Positions 14,911 through 22,124 of a stretch of 38,275 nt of DNA are shown here, one piece after another. The notes beneath the pieces were generated by a model. That model worked only from the letters and a program-made list of their open reading frames with translations, was not told the DNA's origin and searched no databases. Within the stretch, counting starts at the first letter, position 1, and each line of letters opens with the position of its first letter. Source of the DNA: CAMLHU01 sp049680185. GTDB taxonomy: Bacteria > Gemmatimonadota > Gemmatimonadetes > Gemmatimonadales > GWC2-71-9. The DNA lies in NCBI GenBank assembly GCA_049680185.1, contig JBAUHI010000016.1:1-38275 (forward strand), in the 5' to 3' direction. The position numbers were made by a program, and so were the translations under genes.

Positions 14911-15510
14911 ATGGTCGAGAACGAGAAGGCGCGGCTTCGGCGCGAGGGGTTGGCGCGGCGCGATGCCGAGACGGGCCGGGAGGAGAAGGGCCGCCTGATC
15001 CAGGAGCGCCTGTCCGCCACGCCGGTCTTCGGGCGGGCCAAGACCGTGGCGGCATACGTGGGTGTGCGGAGCGAGGTGCCAACGCTCCCGCTCGTCGAAG
15101 CGATGCTGGCCGCAGGAAAGCGCGTGGTGCTGCCTGTGGTGGCAGGGGCCGATATCCGACTGGTCCGGCTGGACGCCGTGAGTGAGCTGGCAACGGCGGC
15201 GCTGGGGCTGCTCGAGCCGGGCCCCGCGGTGCGCGATCGCAACGATCGTCGGGTGCAGCCATCGGAGCTCGACCTGATCCTCGTTCCGGGCGTCGCGTTC
15301 GACCGGAGAGGGGGCCGCATCGGCTACGGCCAGGGTTTCTATGACCGCGTGCTCGCGCGGATCCGATCGGGGACACCGACGATCGGCCTGGCATTCGAAT
15401 CCCAGATCATCGACGACGTGCCCATGGGTCCGGCGGACTACCATCTGAAGCACCTCGTCACCGAGGCGCTGTTCTACACATTCGATAGTGCCCGCCATTC
15501 GGGACCGTGA
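14911..15510 (+). CDS. 5-formyltetrahydrofolate cyclo-ligase
   Basis: A 199-residue MTHFS-family enzyme that converts 5-formyl-THF to 5,10-methenyl-THF with ATP, salvaging a folate storage form. The early helix KARLRREGLARRDAE, the middle AAYVGVRSEVPTLPLVEAML and VVLPVV, and the C-terminal signature DRRGGRIGYGQGFYDRVL (phosphate and folate binding) are present. The ATG at 14911 has a GGGGGA ribosome binding site 5-10 bases upstream and fits the family better than the ATG at 14890. It is divergent from the PTPS/QueD gene with almost no spacer. A terminator-like hairpin follows at 15541. Confidence 0.93.
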   Translation: MVENEKARLRREGLARRDAETGREEKGRLIQERLSATPVFGRAKTVAAYVGVRSEVPTLPLVEAMLAAGKRVVLPVVAGADIRLVRLDAVSELATAALGLLEPGPAVRDRNDRRVQPSELDLILVPGVAFDRRGGRIGYGQGFYDRVLARIRSGTPTIGLAFESQIIDDVPMGPADYHLKHLVTEALFYTFDSARHSGP

Positions 15511-15540
15511 ACTCGCCTGACCTCGCTCTTTGATCGATCC

Positions 15541-15566
15541 ACTCCCCGTCGGCAATGGCGGGGAGT
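15541..15566 (+). terminator. Hairpin after the cyclo-ligase gene
   Basis: An 8-bp perfect stem, ACTCCCCG (15541-15548) with CGGGGAGT (15559-15566), with a 10-nt loop and a T/C-rich sequence after it. It lies 31 bp past the ligase stop. The first possible ATG of the helicase gene (15555) is in its loop. Confidence 0.5.
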
Positions 15567-18146
15567 TCCTGTTCCCGCTTGATTTCAGGCGTGCTCCCTG
15601 CCCGGAACCACCAGCTCCCACTCGACGTCGCGGCCTTCCGCGGGGCCCGTCATCCCCGGGGCCGCGTCATCGTCATCGCGCCGACCCGCGCCGCCTGTGA
15701 GACCATCGAACTGGCGCTTGGCCTCTGTCTCGACACCGTGCTCGAGCGCCAGCATGGCGAGGATGTCCGGCGACTCGCCGCCGGGGGCCGCGGATTCGGG
15801 ATCGTCGCCGGGACCGGTACCGGCAAGACCCTCGCGATCCGGCCGATCGCGGAGACGATCCTGGGAGAGTCGCTGCGCGCCGGCGTGGTCAACCGGGAGC
15901 GGGAGTCGACCCCGGAGACCCCGGGGTGGAATGTCGTGATCGTCACCACCGGCATCGCCCGCCGGTGGTTCGAGGACGGCCTCATCACCGCCGCCGATAC
16001 GATCGTCGTCGACGAGATCCACCAGACCTCCGCGGAACTCGAGCTCTGCCTGGCGCTCGGCAAGCGCGCTCAGTGCCGGTTCATCTGGCTCAGCGCCACC
16101 GTGGACCCCGCCTTCTACTCCCGCTACCTCGAGAGCGCGGATGTGATCGAGAGCTCGGCCTTCGATCCGACGCTCCGCGCCAAGGTGCAGGTCCAAGGCC
16201 AGCGCGTGGCGGAGTTCCTCGACGACAAGTACGTGCGCAGGCTCATCCGCGATCGTCGCGGCGTGGCGGTGTTCGTGCCGACCCGAGCGGAGGTGGAGCA
16301 GCTCGCGACCGGGCTGGGAGAGCGTTGGCCCAAGCTCACGGCGGCGTTCTACCACGGCGGCGAGCCGATCCGGGTCATCCATCCCTTCCTCGATGGCGAA
16401 GTGGAGCGCCCGTTCCTGCTCGCGATGACGGCGGCGGGGCAGTCCGCACTCAATATTCGCGGGCTCGATACGGTGATCATCTACGACGCCCGCTACGGCA
16501 ACGTGGTGGACCGTGGTCGCAATGTGCTGCACCGGATGTACCTCGGCGCCAACGAGATCCTGCAGATGGCGGGACGGGTGCACGGTCGTGTGGCCGGCGG
16601 TGAAGTGGTCATCCTGAGCGACCGCCACCTCGTCTTCGAGGAGCTGCGGCCGACACCCCCGGAGTTCCAGCTCGCCGGCGATGCCGAACGGGTGGCGGTG
16701 ACCTGTGCCGCGCTCGGCGTCGACGCGCGCGACCTCGATCTCCCGATGCCGCTCGACCGCACGGCCTACGTGCGAGCCGTCAAGATGCTCACCGACCGCG
16801 GCCTGATGGCCGACGGCAAGCTCACCAGCTACGGACGCCAGGTCGAGACGATGCCGGTGGACCGCGCCTGGGGAGAGCTCCTGGTGCACGCGGGTCCGGA
16901 GGTGCTGCCGGTGGTGGCGGTGTGTGCCAACATCGACAGCCTGCACCGGATGACCCGTGAGGAGCGCGACCTCCACGGCGTGGTGGTCAAGGGGAGCGAT
17001 CACCTGACCGCGTACAACCTCTTTGCCGAGGCGGTCAACCAGCACGGATATGTGGGTCAGGTCTATGGGCTGCCGCGACATCTCTTCGAGGATGGGCTTG
17101 AAGCGTGGGCGGAACGCCGGGGCGTACTCGTCAAGGCGATCGAGGACATCGCGCTCGGCACCGCGTCGATCTTCCGTGCGATGGACCAGGAATTGCCGCG
17201 GACCCTCCCGTATGCGGACCGTGAGATACAGCGCCGGTGGGGTGATCTCGTCGCGCGGGTGATGCCGTTCGACCTGGTCATCGATGAGCACACCGCCGAG
17301 GGCCAGGAAGCGCGGGTGTCCAAGACGTCCGTGGCGGGGAACTGGGGTGCCATCGCCGGGAATCTGCGCTACTTCGGGGACCGCTTCGGGACGCCCCGCG
17401 CCTCGATCGAGGGGACGACGCTTTCCTATGATGAGGTGCGTGCGCACGCACAGTGGGCCCGCGCGCGCGTGGTGATCACCGGGCCCCGGAAGCACCAGCA
17501 TCTGGCGCTCACCCGGAAGCTCACCTACTTCGGGTTCGACCTTGAAGATGGTGTCGAGCCCATCCCGGGCGTGGTGCCACAGGAGCATCGTGCGGGCGCC
17601 GTCGATGCGCTGGTCGAGGCGCTCCTTGCCGGTGAGACCGTGCACCCGAGCCAGGGCCCCGTGCGGCGCGCGGTCCAGCAACTCGACGAACTCTGGCGGC
17701 GCTCCGGCGGAACATTGGCGGAGGCCTCGCCGGCCACGCGCACGGAGTGGGCGCGCACTGAGCTCGCAGGCATCGAGAGCTGGCGGGATTTCCTGGAGCG
17801 GCGCCTGCGGCTTGAGCCGGTCGAGCTCGTCGATGCCGTCGAGCGCGAGCGGCTGCTCTCGCTTCCCAGTGCGGTGCGGGTGCTGGGCGATACGGTCCCG
17901 GTCGAGTACGAGGTCGAGCCAGGGGTCGGTGGCGTGGTCCGATTGCGACTGCGGGAAGGACAGGCGAGGCGGATCCAGCCCCGCGACGTGCCGTCGCTCG
18001 ATCGGCCGGTGCGGTTCGCCGTGGTGCGCGGGAATCATCCGCCACTTCTGGCTGATTCCCCCGGAGCGCTTCGAGAATTGCTGGCCCGCGACGGGCCTCG
18101 ACACGGGGGCGGCAGGCGCCGGCAGTCGCATCGGCGGCGCCGCTGA
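15555..18146 (+). CDS. HrpB-like DEAH-box helicase
   Basis: An 863-residue superfamily 2 helicase. Motif I is GTGTGKT (86-92), motif II VVDEIH, motif III SATVDP, and motif VI QMAGRVHGR. This is a DExH arrangement resembling the HrpB/HrpA group, acting on nucleic acid with NTP hydrolysis. The region beyond the helicase core (about 400-830) has a ratchet-like helical part and a long C-terminal domain that I do not recognise in detail. The C-terminal tail is very basic (HGGGRRRQSHRRRR). The extension before motif I (85 residues with IVIAPTRAACETIELALG) is unusual, since HrpB has motif I near its N-terminus. The start is uncertain: the ATG at 15555 sits in a hairpin loop, while TTG 15579 and GTG 15591 are alternatives. 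Its biological role is not known. Confidence 0.85.
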   Translation: MAGSSCSRLISGVLPARNHQLPLDVAAFRGARHPRGRVIVIAPTRAACETIELALGLCLDTVLERQHGEDVRRLAAGGRGFGIVAGTGTGKTLAIRPIAETILGESLRAGVVNRERESTPETPGWNVVIVTTGIARRWFEDGLITAADTIVVDEIHQTSAELELCLALGKRAQCRFIWLSATVDPAFYSRYLESADVIESSAFDPTLRAKVQVQGQRVAEFLDDKYVRRLIRDRRGVAVFVPTRAEVEQLATGLGERWPKLTAAFYHGGEPIRVIHPFLDGEVERPFLLAMTAAGQSALNIRGLDTVIIYDARYGNVVDRGRNVLHRMYLGANEILQMAGRVHGRVAGGEVVILSDRHLVFEELRPTPPEFQLAGDAERVAVTCAALGVDARDLDLPMPLDRTAYVRAVKMLTDRGLMADGKLTSYGRQVETMPVDRAWGELLVHAGPEVLPVVAVCANIDSLHRMTREERDLHGVVVKGSDHLTAYNLFAEAVNQHGYVGQVYGLPRHLFEDGLEAWAERRGVLVKAIEDIALGTASIFRAMDQELPRTLPYADREIQRRWGDLVARVMPFDLVIDEHTAEGQEARVSKTSVAGNWGAIAGNLRYFGDRFGTPRASIEGTTLSYDEVRAHAQWARARVVITGPRKHQHLALTRKLTYFGFDLEDGVEPIPGVVPQEHRAGAVDALVEALLAGETVHPSQGPVRRAVQQLDELWRRSGGTLAEASPATRTEWARTELAGIESWRDFLERRLRLEPVELVDAVERERLLSLPSAVRVLGDTVPVEYEVEPGVGGVVRLRLREGQARRIQPRDVPSLDRPVRFAVVRGNHPPLLADSPGALRELLARDGPRHGGGRRRQSHRRRR

Positions 18147-18181
18147 TCCGAACGACCGGTCACCGAGGCCCGGTGCGCCTT

Positions 18182-18210
18182 CCAAACGCTGGCGCTAACT
18201 TGTTGTTTGG
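18182..18210. promoter_or_regulatory. Inverted repeat upstream of the PAS/Fis-type regulator
   Basis: CCAAAC (18182-18187) and GTTTGG (18205-18210) are inverted with a 17-nt spacer in the AT-richer 88-bp gap before the regulator gene. This could be an operator or an mRNA hairpin. The -35/-10 match nearby (TTGTTG, 17 nt, TCATGT) is poor. Confidence 0.3.
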
Positions 18211-18234
18211 TAACGGTTTGCGTCATGTACCTGA

Positions 18235-18744
18235 ATGAAACCTTTTTGGTCACCGATGCGTAATGCGAGCATGCCCGAGACCATGCGAGATGTGATGTCC
18301 AATCCGACCCCGACCCCATCGGTATTCTCGCCCCTCGCCAAGGCGTTGCTCGACGGCTTCAGCGAGGGCGTCATCGTGTTCGATCGGGAGGGGAAGGTGC
18401 AGTACGCCAACCAGCAGGCACGGGCAGCGCTGCAAGATCACTTCGATCTGGCCGAAGGTGCCACCGACCTGATGCCGCGGCTGGCCGCCCTGGGTGGGCG
18501 GCTCCGTCCGCTCCGGGCCGGCTCCCTCGAGCTGGGCGAGGCGATGTTCATTCCGGGGATCGAAGGTCCGACCACGTTGGCCGCGCGCGAGAAGGACGCG
18601 ATCGTCCGGTCGCTCGATGCACACGGCTGGAAGCTCGCGGAGACCGCCAAGCATCTGGGGATCAGCCGCACGACCCTGTGGCGGCGCCTCAAGACGTACG
18701 GACTGCATCGAGATGGCCGCAGCCGATGGGCCCATTCGGGCTAG
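18235..18744 (+). CDS. PAS-like / Fis-type HTH transcriptional regulator
   Basis: A 169-residue regulator. Residues about 30-70 (SPLAKALLDGFSEGVIVFDREGKVQYANQQARAAL) match the first half of a PAS domain. The C-terminal 50 residues (AAREKDAIVRSLDAHGWKLAETAKHLGISRTTLWRRLKTYGL) are a Fis-type helix-turn-helix (HTH_8), as found at the end of NtrC-family activators. The AAA+ module that would drive sigma-54 polymerase is absent, so it should act as a simple DNA-binding protein with a sensory N-terminus. The start is uncertain: Met codons at 18235, 18256, 18271 and 18295 are all in frame, and the PAS-like part would be intact with any of them. It precedes the lipoprotein gene by about 60 bp. Confidence 0.85.
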   Translation: MKPFWSPMRNASMPETMRDVMSNPTPTPSVFSPLAKALLDGFSEGVIVFDREGKVQYANQQARAALQDHFDLAEGATDLMPRLAALGGRLRPLRAGSLELGEAMFIPGIEGPTTLAAREKDAIVRSLDAHGWKLAETAKHLGISRTTLWRRLKTYGLHRDGRSRWAHSG

Positions 18745-18805
18745 CGACCAGAGGTCGGTGGCCGATGCGCCTCCGCCCGCCCCGGGATACCTTCCCGGGC
18801 ACACG

Positions 18806-19375
18806 ATGAAACACCTCCCTTCACACCGTGTCCCGTTCTCATCCACCCTCGCCGTCGTCTCGACGCTGGCGGTGCTTGCGTGCGCGCGCCCCCACGACCA
18901 TCTGAACGCGACGATGTCCGGCGCGGCGTTCCAGGCCCAGGTCGTCGGGCCGGCAGAGGCGTCGATCTGCCATTCGCGCGGTGTCCTCGTGCTGCAGGGC
19001 TCCCAGGGCGATGACGGACTTGCACTGGTCTGGTTCTATGGCGATTCGTTGCGCGCCGATTCGGTGCCGCTGGGACCTCCGATCTGGCGGCGGGCCGGTG
19101 GGGTCGACTCGATGCGCTCGATCGCATCCGGCGCCTATCGGCGCACCACCACCATCGATGTCCTGGGGTATCAGAGTCGCACCGGCTGGATGCGCGTGAC
19201 GCCGGGACCCGATGGCGATGTCAGCGCCAGCTTCGCGGGCGTCTTCGACCGGACCGGCGTCGCGGAGTCACTCTGGGTGACCGGGCGGTTCGACCGGTCG
19301 CACCCGGTCGAAGACCCGACGCTCTGCGGCATTCCGCGCGCTGCGCCTGACTCGGGTGTAAATTCGACGCCATGA
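18806..19375 (+). CDS. Lipoprotein of unknown function
   Basis: A 189-residue predicted lipoprotein. The N-terminus has a basic start, the hydrophobic stretch FSSTLAVVSTLAVLA and a lipobox VLAC with Cys26, so it should be anchored to a membrane after signal peptidase II. The mature domain has a beta-rich look (VLVLQGSQGDDGLALVWFYGDSLRADSVPLG, TTTIDVLGYQ) and two other Cys. I do not recognise the family. The ATG at 18806 gives a regular lipoprotein signal. A longer frame from 18494 lies over the upstream regulator and is not plausible. Its stop overlaps the ispH start (ATGA), so the two are translationally coupled. Confidence 0.75.
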   Translation: MKHLPSHRVPFSSTLAVVSTLAVLACARPHDHLNATMSGAAFQAQVVGPAEASICHSRGVLVLQGSQGDDGLALVWFYGDSLRADSVPLGPPIWRRAGGVDSMRSIASGAYRRTTTIDVLGYQSRTGWMRVTPGPDGDVSASFAGVFDRTGVAESLWVTGRFDRSHPVEDPTLCGIPRAAPDSGVNSTP

Positions 19376-20592
19376 CGGAGACCTATTTTCGCCGAGGATT
19401 CGGCCTCAAGGCTGCCATCGAGGGGCAGCTCACCGCCGACTACCACAGCGCCGTTGTTGACGCGCTGCGGGCCCACGGGCACGTCCTCGCAGCCGGTCCC
19501 TTCACCTTCCGACTGGCACAGGAGTTTGGGTTCTGCTACGGTGTGGACCGGGCGGTGGACTACGCGTACGAGACCCGCCACAAATTCCCGGACCGCAGGA
19601 TCTTCCTCGCTGGCGAGATCATCCACAATCCGCACGTCAACCAGAAGCTCGAGGCCATGGGCATCGGCTTCCTGCACCGGGATCCGGGCGGCGATTTCGA
19701 CTTCTCCGCCGTCGGCGCCTCGGACGTGGTCATCATGCCGGCGTTCGGGGTCACCATCCGCGACTTTGCGCGCCTGCAGGAGATCGGCTGCGTCCGCGTC
19801 GACACCACCTGCGGGTCGGTGCTCAACGTCTGGAAGCGGGTGGATGGGTACGCAAGGGACGGTTTCACGGCGGTGATCCACGGCAAGCATTACCACGAGG
19901 AGACCAAGGCCACGGCGAGCCAGGTGGAGCGCTATCCGGGCGGTCGCTACCTGGTGGTACGGGACATGGCCGAGGCGCGGCCGGTGCTGGATTTCATCGA
20001 GGGCCAGGGCGATGCCAGCGTGTTGCGCGAGCGATTTGCGCACGCGAGCTCCGCGGCGTTCGACTTTGCCACCGATCTTACCCGGGCGGGGATCGCCAAC
20101 CAGACCACGATGCTCTCCGGCGAGTCGCTGGCCATCGCGGCCGAATTCCGGAAGAGCTTCGCGGTGCGCTACGGCGAGGCGGAGGTCGATGCGCACTTTC
20201 GCACCTTCGACACCATCTGCTCGGCGACCCAGGAACGCCAGGACGCCGTGGTCAAGCTGCTCGACGAGCGGGTGGACCTGATGCTGGTGGTCGGCGGGTA
20301 CAATTCGAGCAACACTTGCCATCTCGCGGCGCTGGCCAAGTCGAAGGGCGTCGCGACGTTCCACATCGAGGACGCGCACTGCGTCGACCCGATCGATGGC
20401 ACGCTGCGGCACCAGCCGGTGGGCCAGAAGCAGGAAGTGACCGAGCCGGCGGGGTGGCTCGAGGGGCGCAGAGTCATCGGCATCACCGCCGGCGCCTCGA
20501 CCCCGAACAACAAGGTGGGTGAGACCATCGCGCGGGTGTCCGCGATGGCCGGTGTGCTCCCGGAATTGGAGCGAGCCGTAGGGGCGCCCTGA
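19372..20592 (+). CDS. ispH: 4-hydroxy-3-methylbut-2-enyl diphosphate reductase
   Basis: A 406-residue IspH/LytB, the last enzyme of the MEP isoprenoid pathway, reducing HMBPP to IPP and DMAPP with a [4Fe-4S] cluster. The three cluster cysteines are Cys55 (GFCYGVDRAV), Cys147 (TTCGSV) and Cys283 (ICSATQERQ). GEIIHNPHVN, GKHYHEETKATAS, GGYNSSNTCHL and TAGASTPNNKVGE are all present. At about 400 residues it belongs to the long cyanobacterial/plant-type class, not the approximately 315-residue E. coli type. It starts with ATG overlapping the stop of the lipoprotein gene. No other MEP gene is present in the window. Confidence 0.96.
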   Translation: MTETYFRRGFGLKAAIEGQLTADYHSAVVDALRAHGHVLAAGPFTFRLAQEFGFCYGVDRAVDYAYETRHKFPDRRIFLAGEIIHNPHVNQKLEAMGIGFLHRDPGGDFDFSAVGASDVVIMPAFGVTIRDFARLQEIGCVRVDTTCGSVLNVWKRVDGYARDGFTAVIHGKHYHEETKATASQVERYPGGRYLVVRDMAEARPVLDFIEGQGDASVLRERFAHASSAAFDFATDLTRAGIANQTTMLSGESLAIAAEFRKSFAVRYGEAEVDAHFRTFDTICSATQERQDAVVKLLDERVDLMLVVGGYNSSNTCHLAALAKSKGVATFHIEDAHCVDPIDGTLRHQPVGQKQEVTEPAGWLEGRRVIGITAGASTPNNKVGETIARVSAMAGVLPELERAVGAP

Positions 20593-20670
20593 GCGCCCCC
20601 CCGACCTGATCCGCCGCACGTCGATGTCCGCCATCCGCTGCATTGCATCCACCACCATCGGATCCGGATC

Positions 20671-21651
20671 GTGCCACACCGCCAGATCACCGTTTCCGGC
20701 CTTCCTGCGATCGCGCTCTCCAACGACGAGATCGAGGTCGTGTGCGTTCCGGGCCTGGGTGGCAAGCTCACCAACTTGCGGCGACGGGGCGGGCGGGAGT
20801 GGCTCTGGCGGAATCCGGCCATCCCGCTCCGCCCGCCGGACTGGGGCGCGTCCTACGTCGAGACCGCTGACAGCGGCGGGTGGGACGAGTGCTTCCCGAC
20901 CATCGGCCCGTCCCCGATGCCAGGCGCGCGGCCGGACGAGCCGCTCCTTCCCGACCACGGCGAACTCTGGGCGCTGCCATGGGAGCACGCGATCGTGGAT
21001 CGGCCCGAGGGCGTCACGCTCATCGGGACGGTCGAGGGGAAGCTCCTGCCCTACGACCTGCACCGCGAGATCACGCTCGCCGTCGATCGGCCGGAAGTGC
21101 GGATCACGTACGTGCTCCGCCATCGCGGTGAGGTCCCGTTTCCGTTCATCTGGGCCGGCCATCCGCTGATCAACGTGCAGGCCGGAAGCACCATCACACT
21201 GCCTACAGTGGAGCAGGCGTACGTGATCTCGGTCGCCGGTCGGGAGGACGTCGCGGTCGGTGACACGGTCCCGTGGCCGCTGGAGGGGGCAGGCGCCGCG
21301 TGGAGCTTTCCCGGGAATGCCGGGTGGGCGCTGATGCTGGGGGCGGACCTCGGCGCCTCGGGTCGGATGGAGGTGACCGATCCGGTGCGGGGTGAGCGGC
21401 TCGAGATCGATGCATCGCCCGAGGTGGGGCAAGTGGGCGTGTGGATCAACGCCGGGGGGTGGGCGCCGGCTACGCTCGAAGGCCGGCCCGGTCCGACGCC
21501 GTACGTGAACCTCGGGCTTGAGCCGTGCATCGGTGCCCCGGACGCGCTCGAGCGTGCCACGGAGCGGTGGCGGGCCGCCGCAATGCTGGCGCCCGGCGAA
21601 GCGCGACGCTGGGCGCTCACGATCCGGATTCCCGACCCTCTCGGCGATTAG
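20671..21651 (+). CDS. Aldose 1-epimerase-like protein (galactose mutarotase fold)
   Basis: A 326-residue protein with a supersandwich beta-fold pattern: GGKLTNLRRRGGREWLWRNP near the N-terminus, SGGWDECFPTIGPSPM, DHGELWALPWEH, PFPFIWAGHPLINVQAGS, and a late PYVNLGLEPCIGAPDAL. The early GGKL...WLWRNP with HGE.W and W.GHP resembles the aldose-1-epimerase and related DUF5107-like proteins. A His (HGELW) and an acidic residue near the C-terminus could act in mutarotation. The substrate sugar is unknown and it may be a sugar-binding homologue. The start is GTG at 20671. It follows ispH by 78 bp with no terminator visible. Confidence 0.8.
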   Translation: MPHRQITVSGLPAIALSNDEIEVVCVPGLGGKLTNLRRRGGREWLWRNPAIPLRPPDWGASYVETADSGGWDECFPTIGPSPMPGARPDEPLLPDHGELWALPWEHAIVDRPEGVTLIGTVEGKLLPYDLHREITLAVDRPEVRITYVLRHRGEVPFPFIWAGHPLINVQAGSTITLPTVEQAYVISVAGREDVAVGDTVPWPLEGAGAAWSFPGNAGWALMLGADLGASGRMEVTDPVRGERLEIDASPEVGQVGVWINAGGWAPATLEGRPGPTPYVNLGLEPCIGAPDALERATERWRAAAMLAPGEARRWALTIRIPDPLGD

Positions 21652-21687
21652 CGCGACCCGGCTTCGGAGGGTACTATATCCGACACC

Positions 21688-22071
21688 ATGTCGACCGCCC
21701 ACACCCACGCGCCCGCCGCGATTCACGCCGCCATCCTTGGATTTCCCGGCGTGACCCCGAAGAAGCTGTTCGGCGCCCAGGCGTTCTTCTTCGGGCCGAG
21801 GATGTTCGCCTTCCTGGTGGACGGCGCGGTGGTACTCAAGTTGCCGGCGGGCGAGCGGCGGGCGGCGTTGGATGGGAAAGTGGGACGGCCCTTCCTGCTC
21901 GGTGCGCACGTGCCATTCGGCCGGTGGCTGGAGGTGTCGCTCGACGACCCCGCGCCGGCGCTGCACCTCGTCCGGATCGCCTACATCGCCGCTCAGGTCC
22001 CCGACCGCGAAGGCCCGCGGAAGCGCCGCCAGCGTACCAGCCGGCCCCGCCGCGCCAGGCAACCATCCTGA
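21688..22071 (+). CDS. TfoX N-terminal-domain protein
   Basis: A 127-residue protein matching the TfoX/Sxy N-terminal domain: GVTPKKLFGAQAFFFGPRMFAFLVDGAVVLKLPAGERRAAL. The C-terminal TfoX domain of the competence regulator is absent, so competence control should not be assumed. Single-domain members are widespread and of unknown function. The C-terminus is very basic (RKRRQRTSRPRRARQ). The sequence TACTATATC directly before the short leader may be its -10 region. It lies 53 bp before mprF. Confidence 0.82.
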   Translation: MSTAHTHAPAAIHAAILGFPGVTPKKLFGAQAFFFGPRMFAFLVDGAVVLKLPAGERRAALDGKVGRPFLLGAHVPFGRWLEVSLDDPAPALHLVRIAYIAAQVPDREGPRKRRQRTSRPRRARQPS

Positions 22072-22124
22072 TCTTCCAGCGACCTGCCACGGCGCGCCGC
22101 GCCATCCCCCCGCCCATTTCCTAA

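Noticed and set aside
15585..18185. Long minus-strand open frame (866 codons) opposite the helicase gene
   Set aside because: Its translation is rich in His/Arg/Asp with no domain, and the plus strand has clear helicase motifs. It is a high-GC shadow.
18181..18234. Sigma-54 promoter before the Fis-type regulator
   Set aside because: A TGGCGC is present but the GC element at the -12 position is missing.
19171..22062. 963-codon minus-strand frame opposite ispH and the epimerase-like gene
   Set aside because: It spans several genes with strong family signatures on the plus strand. No recognisable protein sequence.
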